From Halanaerobium praevalens DSM 2228 (GTDB taxonomy: Bacteria > Bacillota > Halanaerobiia > Halanaerobiales > Halanaerobiaceae), in the NCBI RefSeq assembly GCF_000165465.1, contig NC_017455.1, positions 1,116,001-1,180,000 on the forward strand: DNA of 64,000 nucleotides, read 5' to 3'. Under the pieces are notes generated by a model. The model searched no databases. It saw nothing but the letters and a program-made list of their open reading frames with translations, and was not told the origin of the DNA. The stretch's first letter is position 1. Every line of letters begins with the position of its first letter. Made by a program: the position numbers and the translations under genes. Below are positions 48,008 to 56,998 of this stretch, in pieces.

Positions 48008-50119
48008 TTATTCTTTTGAAAAAACTAATTCATTACTCAAGTCTGAAACATACTTAAAGCTATTTATTATTTCTTTTAGAGATTTTATTTCTAACCGTTC
48101 TAATCTTTTTAAAGTTCTATAATTAATTTTTAAAGATTCATTATTAATAGAGCCATCATCTTTAAAAGGATGCGCTACTTTATTTCTTAATTCATGAATT
48201 TCAGAAAAGTTTTTATAACTAATAGGAAATTTATTCACAAAAAAATTCATATTTAAAATATTACCATACTTTTTTGGTTGCTTTACTTCTTCTCCACATA
48301 TTTCTAAAGTTTTTTTAACAATTAAATGATTAAAAAGATCAATTTTAATTAACCAAATAATCGGTTCTACTTCCTTATATTTTTCTGATTCTTTTAAATC
48401 ATACTTTAGACGATTTAATTCATCTTCTGAAAAATAAGACAATCTAAAATATTCTTCTCCATTCTTGATATCATATTTCTTTAAAAAATCAAGTATATAA
48501 CTAACTGGAAAACCAGTTTTGTCTTCTGCTATATTTTTTATAAATGTATTATTTGAAACTTTAATATCTATTGATACTTCACTATTAAAACAACTATTAA
48601 TACATTCATCATAATATAATCTCAAACCGTTTAATGCAATAAGATTATTTTCTGATTTAATCATTTTAGTTAATTTTGAATTCTTAATACTAGTTTGATT
48701 AATATTATTATATTGTAATGAAATTCGTTTTCTTTCTACAATTAAGTTTTTATTTTGATTTAAATTATTTAACCAATCAGGTTCATTATGATATATCCAA
48801 TCTAATAAGAAATAACTTATGTACCAATCTTCACTATTATAATAATACTTATCAATTATTTTATAATCAAATTTAATTATTTCATAGAAAAACTCAAAAA
48901 ATACAGCAATGATATATTTATAGATTATTTTTTTCTTATATATTAAATTATTAACCCATTCAATTACTTTTTTATCATTAATAAAATATTTAGATAAATA
49001 AAAACATACAGCTTCAATATAAGGGTATAAGTCTTTATATTTGTCTATTAATAAATTTTTTAATTCCTCATTCCCCTTTACTTTAAACAGTCCAAACTTG
49101 ATAAGAGTTTTATCATAATTTCCTGATTTTAAATTTTTTATTAATCGTTTTGTATACTTTCGATTATTACTTGGACTTAATTCTCCTTTTTCTTTATACT
49201 CAGATGCTACTCTTGAAAAATCTTTATTGGTTTTTATGTAAAGATGTATATTATCTACTTTTTTTACTTTAGTTTTGTTAGCTTGAGGAATAAATCCTAA
49301 TTCTCTAGCTAACAAATCCAAATAGACAATATTTTTTTGAGCAAGATATTTGTCTTTAGTAAAAATCCTTATATCATCAACATATCGCATATATCTAATA
49401 TTTCTATTTTCTAAAACTAATTTTCTCATTTTTTTATCTATATTATGTAAACAAATTTCTGCAATAAAACCAGAACCTAATGGACCTTGGGGAATTCCAT
49501 GTTTAAATCCTTGATTTTGAGTTTGATTTTTATTCCATGATAATAATTGAGAAGATAATATATCAATAATTTTCTTATCAATATTCTTTTCTTTTAAAAG
49601 ATTTTTAACCAAATAATGATCAACTGTATCGTAAAAAGAGGCTAGATCAAACTCAGTAATATATTCATAACCATCATTATAATGTTGTTTGGTTAAATTC
49701 TCATACTTTTTCCATTGTTGTTTCCAATGTTTATAGAAAAAAATTTTATTTTCATTATTAGTCTTGTTATAAATATTACCAAAAACAAAATGATTATAAT
49801 AACTATGAAAACTTTTATAAAATTTTTCCGCTAGTAAATTAACTATAGCTTGATAAACTAATAAATCAATAAAATTCAATACTGAAATTGGTCTAACAAG
49901 TCCAGTTGATTTAGGAAAGTATATTTTATAAGATTTATTAGGCTTATATAAGTCTTCTTTTAATAAATGAATCAAAGTATTAATATTTTTTTCAAGATCA
50001 AGTCCAAAATTATATAAATCATTCCAATAAAGATTTTTATAATAATCTCTAGATGTCGTTTGTAGTCTTTTAAAAGCAATATATATATTTTCATATGAAA
50101 TTAAATCATCAAAACTCAA
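48008..50119 (-). CDS. Reverse transcriptase with C-terminal HEPN-like motif (cassette)
   Basis: 703 residues starting at TTG 50119, six bases after GGAGGG. An upstream ATG at 50224 only translates attC-like site 4 and is rejected. RT motifs: FDLASFYDTVDH (motif A, Asp158), HGIPQGPLGSG (motif B) and RYVDDIRIF (motif C, Asp248-Asp249). There is no maturase or HNH domain, so it is not a group II intron protein. The last 65 residues contain RNKVAH (Arg645, His650), the R-x4-H signature of HEPN RNases. RT plus HEPN resembles AbiA-type phage-defence polymerases of the UG/Abi group; which subgroup it belongs to needs a tree. Confidence 0.8.
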   Translation of the reverse strand: MSFDDLISYENIYIAFKRLQTTSRDYYKNLYWNDLYNFGLDLEKNINTLIHLLKEDLYKPNKSYKIYFPKSTGLVRPISVLNFIDLLVYQAIVNLLAEKFYKSFHSYYNHFVFGNIYNKTNNENKIFFYKHWKQQWKKYENLTKQHYNDGYEYITEFDLASFYDTVDHYLVKNLLKEKNIDKKIIDILSSQLLSWNKNQTQNQGFKHGIPQGPLGSGFIAEICLHNIDKKMRKLVLENRNIRYMRYVDDIRIFTKDKYLAQKNIVYLDLLARELGFIPQANKTKVKKVDNIHLYIKTNKDFSRVASEYKEKGELSPSNNRKYTKRLIKNLKSGNYDKTLIKFGLFKVKGNEELKNLLIDKYKDLYPYIEAVCFYLSKYFINDKKVIEWVNNLIYKKKIIYKYIIAVFFEFFYEIIKFDYKIIDKYYYNSEDWYISYFLLDWIYHNEPDWLNNLNQNKNLIVERKRISLQYNNINQTSIKNSKLTKMIKSENNLIALNGLRLYYDECINSCFNSEVSIDIKVSNNTFIKNIAEDKTGFPVSYILDFLKKYDIKNGEEYFRLSYFSEDELNRLKYDLKESEKYKEVEPIIWLIKIDLFNHLIVKKTLEICGEEVKQPKKYGNILNMNFFVNKFPISYKNFSEIHELRNKVAHPFKDDGSINNESLKINYRTLKRLERLEIKSLKEIINSFKYVSDLSNELVFSKE

Positions 50120-50154
50120 TATTAACCCTCCAATAAAAAATAAAATGAAATTGC

Positions 50155-50290
50155 GTATAACGTTACTGGGATTTGCGCTTGTGCCTGATTCCGTCAGGAA
50201 CTGGCATAAAGCTTGCTTTTTCATATCCGTGATTGGTTATTAGCCTGCAAGCTTTATGACAGAAGGCATGGCGCCAATCCCATGTTATAT
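50155..50290 (-). repeat. attC-like site 4 (class A)
   Basis: Boundaries GTATAAC / GTTATAT. It lies between the RT and the 235-residue gene. The RT segment ends pair over TTTCATTTTATT / AATAAAATGAAA. Confidence 0.88.
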
Positions 50291-50294
50291 GAAG

Positions 50295-51002
50295 TCAGTC
50301 TTTTTGAGAAACATTTGCTTGTATATATATAGCTTTGTTATATCCAACCTCTTCTATATATTCAATTAATTCACTAGGCTTGTTAAAAAAAGGAGCTATT
50401 TTATGATCACCTATAAAACATTTGAAAAAATTTTTATAAAAATCTCCAAAATTGAAGTAATAATGATCAGAAGATTTTATTGAATTTTTATTTGACAATT
50501 TAACTCCTAAAGAAGGAACAACAATAATTCCTTTTTTTGTATATAAAAAGAAAAAAGAATCTGAAGTAATATTTAACATATTATTTGTTTGCCTTAAAAT
50601 ATCTTGATTATAACAATAAATATACTGACTTTTATTAGATTTTCTTTTTTTAATATCAGCAATTTTTCCCTGAGCTAAATAAGCTTTAGATATTTTTTGA
50701 CCATTATAATTTATCTCTAATATTCCAATTAAATCTGCTCCAGTTAAGTTTTCTTCTCTCTTTTTATATGATTTAACTCTAAATTTAACTCCATTTATCT
50801 TTTTTCCATTTAAAGATTTTTCTATTTCATCAATTAAATGAAGTGTAATTTCTGAAGATAATTGATGATTAAATTCTTCCTCTTTACCTTTAATATTCCC
50901 GTTAATATCTTTATTGAGATTAATTATTTTTTCAACAGTATTATCACACACTTTCCCTAAAATATCATCTATTTCTTTCATGATCTTATTATATTTAAAC
51001 AT
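50295..51002 (-). CDS. Possible PD-(D/E)XK-type nuclease, 235 aa (cassette)
   Basis: 235 residues, soluble. The stretch ENLTGADLIGILEINYNGQKISKAYLAQGKI (about 84-114) has the layout of a restriction-like nuclease core: Glu, then G-A-D, a LEI strand, and Q-x-K. The rest, including a helical N-terminus (about 1-65), is not recognised. It could be a defence nuclease, but the assignment rests on one motif. AAAGGAGG precedes the ATG. The stop codon overlaps the outer inverted repeat of its segment (GTCAGTC / GACTGAT). Confidence 0.5.
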   Translation of the reverse strand: MFKYNKIMKEIDDILGKVCDNTVEKIINLNKDINGNIKGKEEEFNHQLSSEITLHLIDEIEKSLNGKKINGVKFRVKSYKKREENLTGADLIGILEINYNGQKISKAYLAQGKIADIKKRKSNKSQYIYCYNQDILRQTNNMLNITSDSFFFLYTKKGIIVVPSLGVKLSNKNSIKSSDHYYFNFGDFYKNFFKCFIGDHKIAPFFNKPSELIEYIEEVGYNKAIYIQANVSQKD

Positions 51003-51027
51003 GTTTTTCCTCCTTTAGACTGATTTC

Positions 51028-51210
51028 ATATAACGTATCGAGCATTTGCGACGTGGCTGTCCTGTTCTTTAGGTTGGCGCATCTCTTGCCTTCCCTCAAC
51101 ATTTTCAGCTTAAACAGCTGCAAGAGATATGACAAAAGCCATGTCCTGAAGGGCGACGGTTTTTTTACAGTTAAGCTACAAGCTCAGTCAGCGCCAATGC
51201 TCTGTTATGT
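51028..51210 (-). repeat. attC-like site 5 (class B)
   Basis: Boundaries ATATAAC / GTTATGT, 183 bp. Inner stem AGCATTtGCG / CGC-AATGCT replaces TGGGATT / AATCCCA; further stems CATCTCTTG / CAAGAGAT and GTGGCT / AGCCAT. Confidence 0.88.
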
Positions 51211-51528
51211 GCTGTAATAACTTGCTAAGTAAAAATTTATACTTAACTTCAACTTATTTACTTCTGATATTAATTCTTAACCAGCTAAAAAAGTTCGTTA
51301 ACTCTTTACTATATTACATCTTCACGAAGTGCGTGAAGATCTAACAGTGACTAATTTATTTTTTGATATATGCAAAAAATTTTGTAAATTAAAATCCCCC
51401 AAGTTTATTGTTAAAACTTTATAAAAAATATTGATTATTATTTCCTTAATGGAGAAAGTTAATTCCTTCTAGTTAGCGATTCACCAACCCTTCTTTTATC
51501 TTTTTTGCCGATATTCAGTTATTATGGC
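51211..51528 (-). repeat. ORF-less cassette copy b
   Basis: About 318 bp without a gene. Ends GTGC-tg-TAATAAC / GTTATTA-tg-GCAC. The palindrome CTTCACGaagtgCGTGAAG is at 51320-51338. The minus-strand -10-like element is weaker here (TTTAAT). Confidence 0.85.
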
Positions 51529-51660
51529 ACATAACGTTCCTGGGATTTGCGCTCGTGCCTGGTTCCGCAGGAACTGGCGTAAAGCTTGCTTTTTCGTATC
51601 CGTAATTGGTTAGCCTGCAAGCTTTATGACAGAGGGCATGACGCTAATCCCATGTTATAC
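51529..51660 (-). repeat. attC-like site 6 (class A)
   Basis: Boundaries ACATAAC / GTTATAC, standard class-A stems TGGGATTtGCG / CGC-AATCCCA (one mismatch). Confidence 0.88.
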
Positions 51661-51720
51661 GATGGAGCTGGTTTGCTCTTTTGATAAAATTTAGAAATTT
51701 TTATAAATAAAAAAAGGGGT

Positions 51721-52023
51721 TTATCTCCCCTTTTCAAGTATTCTTTTATATGCACTTATATAAACAACTTGATCTTCTCTTTTACCAACAGACCAAACCA
51801 TGACTTCATCCTCGTTCAATATTTGATAAACAACTCTATATTTTTTCCGATAAAAGTAGATTTTTAAACAACCTGATAGATCGATTCCACTTTTATTTCC
51901 AAGTGGTTTTCCTAATTCAGGTGATCTTTTAATTTTATTAAGTGTGCTTTTAAGTCTTGGTTTAACACTTCCATCTAAATTTTCAATATCATTTTTAACT
52001 TCAGGATGAAATTTAAGCTTCAT
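51721..52023 (-). CDS. RelE/ParE-family toxin (cassette)
   Basis: 100 residues with the RelE fold: KLKFHPEVKNDIENLDGSVKPRLKSTLNKI, KIYFYRKKYRVVYQI and VMVWSVGKREDQVVYISAYKRI. RelE toxins cleave mRNA in the ribosome; ParE types hit gyrase, and sequence alone does not decide. The start is ATG 52023; a TTG codon lies immediately before it. It follows the Phd/YefM-type antitoxin gene by 20 bp, forming a complete module on the minus strand. Confidence 0.87.
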   Translation of the reverse strand: MKLKFHPEVKNDIENLDGSVKPRLKSTLNKIKRSPELGKPLGNKSGIDLSGCLKIYFYRKKYRVVYQILNEDEVMVWSVGKREDQVVYISAYKRILEKGR

Positions 52024-52043
52024 CAACCTAAGCCCCCTAAAAT

Positions 52044-52343
52044 CTATTCTTTATCTAATAAATCCATTATTTCTTTTTCGCTTACTGTATCTTTAAGATC
52101 AAAGTTTTCTTTTCTTTTGGCTATAATCTCTTCAATGTGGGCATCTTCTAATTGATCTTCCAGAAATTCTATTTTTTCTAGTAACATTTCATATTCCTCA
52201 ATATCCATCATAATACCTTCAATATCATTATTTCTGGTAATAAATAGCGGGGACTCTTTTGTTTTATCTAACATTTTACTAAAATTACGAACAATTTCAG
52301 AAGATGAGACCATATGATCTCTATCAATTCTTAAAGTAACCAT
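52044..52343 (-). CDS. Phd/YefM-family antitoxin (cassette)
   Basis: 99 residues with the Phd/YefM N-terminal DNA-binding part (SSSEIVRNFSKMLDKTKESPLFITRNNDIEGIMMDIEEYEMLLE) and an acidic C-terminal tail that wraps the toxin. ATG 52343 after GGAGGTGC is preferred to ATG 52358. It should repress its own promoter. Confidence 0.88.
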   Translation of the reverse strand: MVTLRIDRDHMVSSSEIVRNFSKMLDKTKESPLFITRNNDIEGIMMDIEEYEMLLEKIEFLEDQLEDAHIEEIIAKRKENFDLKDTVSEKEIMDLLDKE

Positions 52344-52394
52344 TATCTGCACCTCCATAAATTAAAATATTTCATAAATGATTATCTTAATTAA

Positions 52395-52423
52395 ATTATA
52401 CATTAAATTTTATGTAAAATCAA
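52395..52423 (-). promoter_or_regulatory. Promoter of the Phd-RelE module (minus strand)
   Basis: On the minus strand TTGATT (52423-52418), a 17-bp spacer and TATAAT (52400-52395) lie 51 bp before the antitoxin start. The cassette therefore carries its own promoter. Confidence 0.65.
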
Positions 52424-52508
52424 TTGTAATATTTTTAGTTTTAATTTATAAAGGTATTTTGATTAAAATTATTGTTTATTGAATAAGGATTTTTAAACCA
52501 GCTCTTTC

Positions 52509-52640
52509 GTATAACGTTACTGGGATTTGCGCTCGTGCCTGGTTCCGCCAGGAACTGGCGTAAAGCTTGCCGTAATATTTCTTGCTATTTAATATTGCAA
52601 GCTTTATGTCAGAAGGCATGACGCCAATTCCATGTTATAC
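52509..52640 (-). repeat. attC-like site 7 (class A)
   Basis: Boundaries GTATAAC / GTTATAC. The central loop differs from site 6 (CGTAATATTTCTTGC type), but the AAGCTTGC / GCAAGCTT stem is kept. Confidence 0.88.
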
Positions 52641-53435
52641 GACTGTTAAACGACAGCTATTTTAATTTTTTCTCTTTTATTATTTGGTTCTCTTAATAAA
52701 TATATTCAATAACTCTTAAACATACTCATTAGTGATTTAAATGAGTATGTTTAATTGAATTAATTATTATTTTACTACAAATTATTAGATCTTCACGAAG
52801 TTAAGTTCATAATATTTTTATTTTCTTTAAGAATTGCAATTAATATTCCCGAAAGTTGCAAATTAAAATTCCCTATTATTGCATAATAAAAATCTATTAA
52901 TTTAGTTTTACTTGCAGAAATCGATTTATTATTAATATACTTCATGTAAAAGAAAAAAATTCCTGCATAGTAACAGGTTTAATTATTATTTCTCTTTTTT
53001 GATTTTCTAAAGCATATCTCGTCAATCCATCTCGATACTTCTACGACTAAAGATACTGAGGCAGCCTAATGTCAGGAATGTGACTGTTAGGCGGATAAAT
53101 CTTTTATTATCTCTTTTCTGTTTTTAATTCATTTATTATTAGTTGCTGCTACTTATCATTGATACTTTGAATTTGCTATATTCATGAAACTTATTTCATT
53201 AATATTTACAGCAGAAAATTTTAAAATGCTAAATAATTTTTTACACTTTTCGCTCATTAAGACTTTACACTTGAAATTTTTCTAATGCGATTTAACATTG
53301 AATTATTTTGATCTTAACCAAAAAATTTAAAATTAATGGATTAATTATTATTAATGATCTTGAATTATTCGAAAGGGTTTTACAAATCCATCTCGTTCTT
53401 TCCAAGCTGAAAACATACTTACTTAGTTTAATGTC
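52641..53435. other. Long gene-free cassette segment (about 795 bp)
   Basis: No convincing gene in any frame. Its ends pair as other segments do (CGAC-tg-TTAAAC / GTTTAA-t-GTCG). It contains a CTTCACGAAG half-palindrome (52794-52803) like the ORF-less cassettes, and a hairpin at 53064-53092 (GCCTAA-t-GTCA / TGAC-tg-TTAGGC). It is probably a decayed or fused cassette, or one with a non-coding function. Confidence 0.6.
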
Positions 53436-53617
53436 GTATAACGTCCTGAGCATTTGCGACGTGGCTGTCCTGGTCTTTAGGTTGGCGCATCTCTTGCTGA
53501 TCATCAGCATTTTCAGTTCAAAAAATTGCAAGAGATGTGACAAAAGCCATGTCCCGAAGGGCACGGATATTTCACAGCCACATATCATACCCAGTTAGCG
53601 CTAATGCTCTGTTATGT
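53436..53617 (-). repeat. attC-like site 8 (class B)
   Basis: Boundaries GTATAAC / GTTATGT. AGCATTtGCG / CGC-AATGCT type stem. Long open frames that cross it on both strands are by-products of the hairpin and are not annotated. Confidence 0.87.
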
Positions 53618-53892
53618 GCTGTAATAACTTGCCTCGTTAAAATTTGTACTCAACTTCAACTTACTGAATTCTGATATTAATTCTTCATGAAGTTCGTGAA
53701 GATCTAACAGTGACTAATTTACTTTTTGCTATATGTAAAAACCTTTGTAAATAGTAATTTCCCAAATTTATTGTTAACATCTACTAAAAAATATTACTTA
53801 ATATTTCCTTAATGGAGAAAGTTAATGAATTATAGTTAGCGATGCCCAAACCTTATCTCTTATCTTTTTAGCCGATTTTTAGTTATTATTGC
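53618..53892 (-). repeat. ORF-less cassette copy c
   Basis: About 275 bp. The palindrome is altered (CTTCATGaagttCGTGAAG, near 53688-53706). The minus-strand TATAAT is replaced by TACTAT. It is the most diverged full-length copy. Confidence 0.8.
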
Positions 53893-54026
53893 ACATAACG
53901 TTACTGGGATTTTGCGCTCGTGCCTGTTTCCGCCAGGAACTGGCGTAAAGCTTGCGTTTTCATATCCGTTATTGGTTAACCTGCAAGCTTTATGACAGAA
54001 GGCATGGCGCCAATCCCATGTTATGT
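53893..54026 (-). repeat. attC-like site 9 (class A)
   Basis: Boundaries ACATAAC / GTTATGT. One extra T in GGGATTTTGCG relative to the other class-A sites. Confidence 0.87.
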
Positions 54027-54354
54027 GCTGTACTAACTTAGCTGCGCTAAAAAAGTTTAATTTTTCTTCAACCGGCTAATCACTGATATTACCTCTTAAC
54101 CAGCAAGTACTTCGTAAATTATGTACTATATTAAGTCTTCACGAAGTGCGTGAAGATCAAACAGTGACTAATTTACCTTCTGATATATGTAGATATCTTT
54201 GTGGATTATAATCCTTCAAGTTCATTGTTAAAGCCACTGGAGACCTGCAGTTATTATTTACTTCATTTGCAGGAGTTAATATATCTCAGTTAGCGGTGCC
54301 CCAACCTTTCTCTTATCTTTTTCCCTTATTTGCCGATATTTAAGTTAGTATTGC
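54027..54354 (-). repeat. ORF-less cassette copy d
   Basis: About 328 bp. Its ends read TGC-tg-TACTAACTT / AAGTTAGTA-tt-GCA: relative to other copies the A to C change on one side is matched by T to G on the other. The palindrome is at about 54136-54156 and the minus-strand TATAAT is intact. Confidence 0.85.
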
Positions 54355-54486
54355 ACATAACGTCCCTGGGATTTGCGCTCGTGACTGGTTCCGTAGGAAC
54401 TGGCGTAAAGCTTGCGTTTTCATACCCGTAATTGGTTAAATTGCAAGCTTTATGACAGAAGTCATGACGCCAATCCCATGTTATAT
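54355..54486 (-). repeat. attC-like site 10 (class A)
   Basis: Boundaries ACATAAC / GTTATAT with class-A stems. Confidence 0.88.
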
Positions 54487-54609
54487 GATGCCGTAGCTTT
54501 ATCTATTAATTTATCAATTATTAACTTACTTCATGCAAAAGAAAAAAATCCCTGCATTTATACAGTAAATGTTTTTATATAAACTTAATTTTAAATTTTT
54601 ACTTCCTTT

Positions 54610-54631
54610 TATCACATATATGTGATATAAT
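54610..54631 (+). promoter_or_regulatory. Operator overlapping the -10 of the HigBA-like module
   Basis: The perfect 18-bp palindrome TATCACATATATGTGATA (54610-54627) overlaps the TATAAT -10 box (54626-54631), 28 bp before the toxin gene. This is the expected place for autorepression by the HTH antitoxin. Confidence 0.7.
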
Positions 54632-54658
54632 AAATTTAGAAATTGGAGTGAATAGATT

Positions 54659-54994
54659 ATGTATAAAATTAAGTATTATGCAAAAAATAATAAATCTCCA
54701 GTAATTGAATTTATTAAAAAACAGTCAGCTAAAGAAAAAGCTAAAATTCTAAGAGAAATAGAACTTCTAGAAGAATTTGGTCTATTCCTTGGTATGCCCC
54801 ATCTTAAAAAGTTAAAAGGATATGATGATCTCTGGGAATTACGAATAAAGCATAGTTCTAATATATTTAGGGTTTTCTTTTTAAATTATCAGGATGGTAT
54901 CTTCGTTCTTTTGCATATCTTTAAGAAGAAATCTAATAAAACTCCACAGAGAGAAATAGATATTGCGCTTAACAGACTTAATTCTATCAAGTGA
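54659..54994 (+). CDS. HigB/Gp49-like RelE-superfamily toxin (cassette)
   Basis: 111 residues with the phage-derived Gp49-like/HigB pattern: KIKYYAKNNKSPVIEFIKKQ, LGMPHLKKLKGYDDLWELRIKHSSNIFRVFFLN and LLHIFKKKSNKTPQREIDIAL. It is a likely ribosome-dependent mRNase. Its 3' end runs up to the antitoxin gene. It is on the plus strand, opposite to most cassette genes, but has its own promoter. Confidence 0.9.
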   Translation: MYKIKYYAKNNKSPVIEFIKKQSAKEKAKILREIELLEEFGLFLGMPHLKKLKGYDDLWELRIKHSSNIFRVFFLNYQDGIFVLLHIFKKKSNKTPQREIDIALNRLNSIK

Positions 54995-55004
54995 GGTGAA
55001 AAAA

Positions 55005-55283
55005 ATGGAACTTATAGATCATAAAGAACTTAAAAATGAACTTTTTGAATCTGAAAAAATTAAGGAAGAATATGAAAAACTGAATGTTATGTATGAAATC
55101 AAAAAACAAATAATTAGGTATAGAATTGAAAATAATTTAACTCAGAAAGAATTAGCAGATAGAATAGGAACTAAACAGTCTGCTATTTCCAGACTAGAAA
55201 ATGACGATTATAATCCGAGTGTTGAATTTCTTGATAAAGTTGCTCACGCATTTGGTAAAAAACTTGAAATCAGATTTAATTAA
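55005..55283 (+). CDS. HTH (XRE-type) antitoxin of the HigBA-like module
   Basis: 92 residues with a C-terminal helix-turn-helix (IRYRIENNLTQKELADRIGTKQSAISRLE) and an N-terminal helical toxin-binding part. A longer frame begins at 54963 inside the toxin gene, but ATG 55005 has GAGGTG at good spacing. Toxin-before-antitoxin order is typical for HigBA. Confidence 0.9.
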   Translation: MELIDHKELKNELFESEKIKEEYEKLNVMYEIKKQIIRYRIENNLTQKELADRIGTKQSAISRLENDDYNPSVEFLDKVAHAFGKKLEIRFN

Positions 55284-55357
55284 CAGTGCTGAAAGTTTTG
55301 TAGCACTGTTTTTTTATTTGACAAGTTTTTAGTTATTAAAGCTTTTGCTACGGTTTC

Positions 55358-55534
55358 ATATAACGTCCCGAGCATTTGCGACGTGGCTGTCCTCCGGTTG
55401 GCACATCTCTTGCTATTAATCTGCATTTTAAGTTTAAGCAGCTGCAAGAGATGTGACAAAAGCCATGTCCCGAAGGGCGACGGCCGTTTTACTGCCAAAT
55501 TTATAACTAAGTCAGCGCCAATGCTCTGTTATGT
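55358..55534 (-). repeat. attC-like site 11 (class B)
   Basis: Boundaries ATATAAC / GTTATGT. Its right half and the following ORF-less cassette are nearly identical to site 15 and copy f. Confidence 0.88.
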
Positions 55535-55854
55535 GCTGTAATAATTTACTGCGTTAAAAGTTACTCACTACTTCAACTTACTGAATGCTGATTTTAACTC
55601 TTAACCAGCAGATAAGTTCATTAACTCTTTATTATATTAAATCTTCACGAAGTGCGTGAAGATCAAACAGTGACTAATTTACTCTCTGATATATGTAAAT
55701 ATCTTTGTAAATTATAATCATCCAAGTTAATTGTTAAAACCACTGAAAACTAGCAATTATTATTTTCTTCATTTGCAGGAGTTAATCCATATCAGTTAGC
55801 GATGAACCAACCCTATCACTTCTCTCTTTTTTGCTGATGTTCAATTATTATTGC
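55535..55854 (-). repeat. ORF-less cassette copy e
   Basis: About 320 bp, nearly identical to copy f. Palindrome CTTCACGaagtgCGTGAAG at about 55642-55660; minus-strand TATAAT intact. Confidence 0.87.
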
Positions 55855-55987
55855 ACATAACGTTACCGGGATTTGCGCTCGTGCCTGATTCCGTTAGGAA
55901 CTGGCGTAAAGCTTGCTTTTTCGTATCCGTAATTAGTTAAATTGCAAGCTTTATGACAGAAGGCATGATGCCAATCCCATGTTATCG
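55855..55987 (-). repeat. attC-like site 12 (class A)
   Basis: Boundaries ACATAAC / GTTATCG. The inner stem reads CGGGATT / AATCCCA. Confidence 0.87.
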
Positions 55988-56116
55988 GAAGTTCCACCTC
56001 TTCCTTGACTTTAAATATTATCTATTGGTTTTTTTTCTTAGTTGAATTCTATTACTAACTGTATTTAAATTTTAAAGTTTATTATTATAAAACCATTATA
56101 TGAGACTTTTATTATA

Positions 56117-56881
56117 CTAATATATTTTACTATTAAAAAAAGGTGCATTATTAAAATCATCTTTATAGGGCAACTTTCCCTTATCAATTAAGTTTTCATA
56201 AATTGAAATGCAATTTTTTAACAAATCATAAATATCATTATAATTTTTTATAATAGAATGTTTTTCATTATAAATTTTCAATGGAGACTTTCCTTCATCA
56301 GGAAAAACATATCTAGAATAAATAGCATGAGAAGAAGATATAACTATAGAAAGTGAACCTAGGTAAAACCAAATTAACATAAATTCTCCTATTTCTTTTT
56401 TTGCTTCTTCACTAATTGCACTATTAGCATTTTTAATTTTTTCAACTAAATTGTTATTTATTTTATTAATTAAGTTAATGTAATTAGACATTTTGTCATC
56501 TGATATTGTTAAAAATTTTCTCTGATTTTTTTGAGCTTTATCTAAGCTATTATCAAATTCATCTAAAATTTTTATAAATTGAGAAATTTGATCACTATTT
56601 AAATCTATCTGTTCAATAAACCATGGTTTTTCTACTTCCGATCTAAAATATTGAATTTGATTTTCAAATAAATCTTTAAATATATTAAAAGGTTTGTGGT
56701 TTTATGGTTTTAGGTCTTTTTCTGTTATAATCTTGATAGAAAGACTAAAAGATTTGATTGTTTTCTCTAAACTTTGATGATAATTAAAAGCAGCTTGCGG
56801 ATAACATTGGTTTTCAAAAAGTAATTTGGAAGCCTCTAAATCTTTTATTCCAATTTTTAGTAATTCTTTGTAAACCTCCAT
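56117..56881 (-). pseudogene. HEPN-like protein gene interrupted by an in-frame TAA (cassette)
   Basis: From ATG 56881 (after AAAGGAA) the frame encodes 59 residues beginning MEVYKELLKIGIKDLEASKL and containing YPQAAFNYHQSLEKTIKSF, a typical HEPN-domain start. It then meets TAA at 56702-56704. The same frame continues without further stops to 56117 for 194 more codons, including an ATG at 56491 that would give a 124-residue product on its own. Full length would be about 254 codons. Either a nonsense mutation has broken the gene, or a truncated downstream protein is made. Confidence 0.7.
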
Positions 56882-56998
56882 ATTAAAATTCCTTTCTTTG
56901 ATATTCTCAACATAATATATTGGATAGATCTTTATTACATTTAAATTTATGCTACATTAATATATTTGATTTTATTTAAGCAGATTTTGTGGAATTTC

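Noticed and set aside
48008-50119. Group II intron or retron reading of the RT gene
   Set aside because: No maturase/HNH domain, no domain V-like hairpin seen next to it, and no msr/msd-like inverted repeats other than the attC-like sites at the cassette ends.
53292-53598. Open frames of about 96-98 codons on both strands
   Set aside because: They run through attC-like site 8; the same kind of frame appears at other class-B sites (55280-55498, 58873-59058) because the repeat sequence is shared. No ribosome site or protein family.
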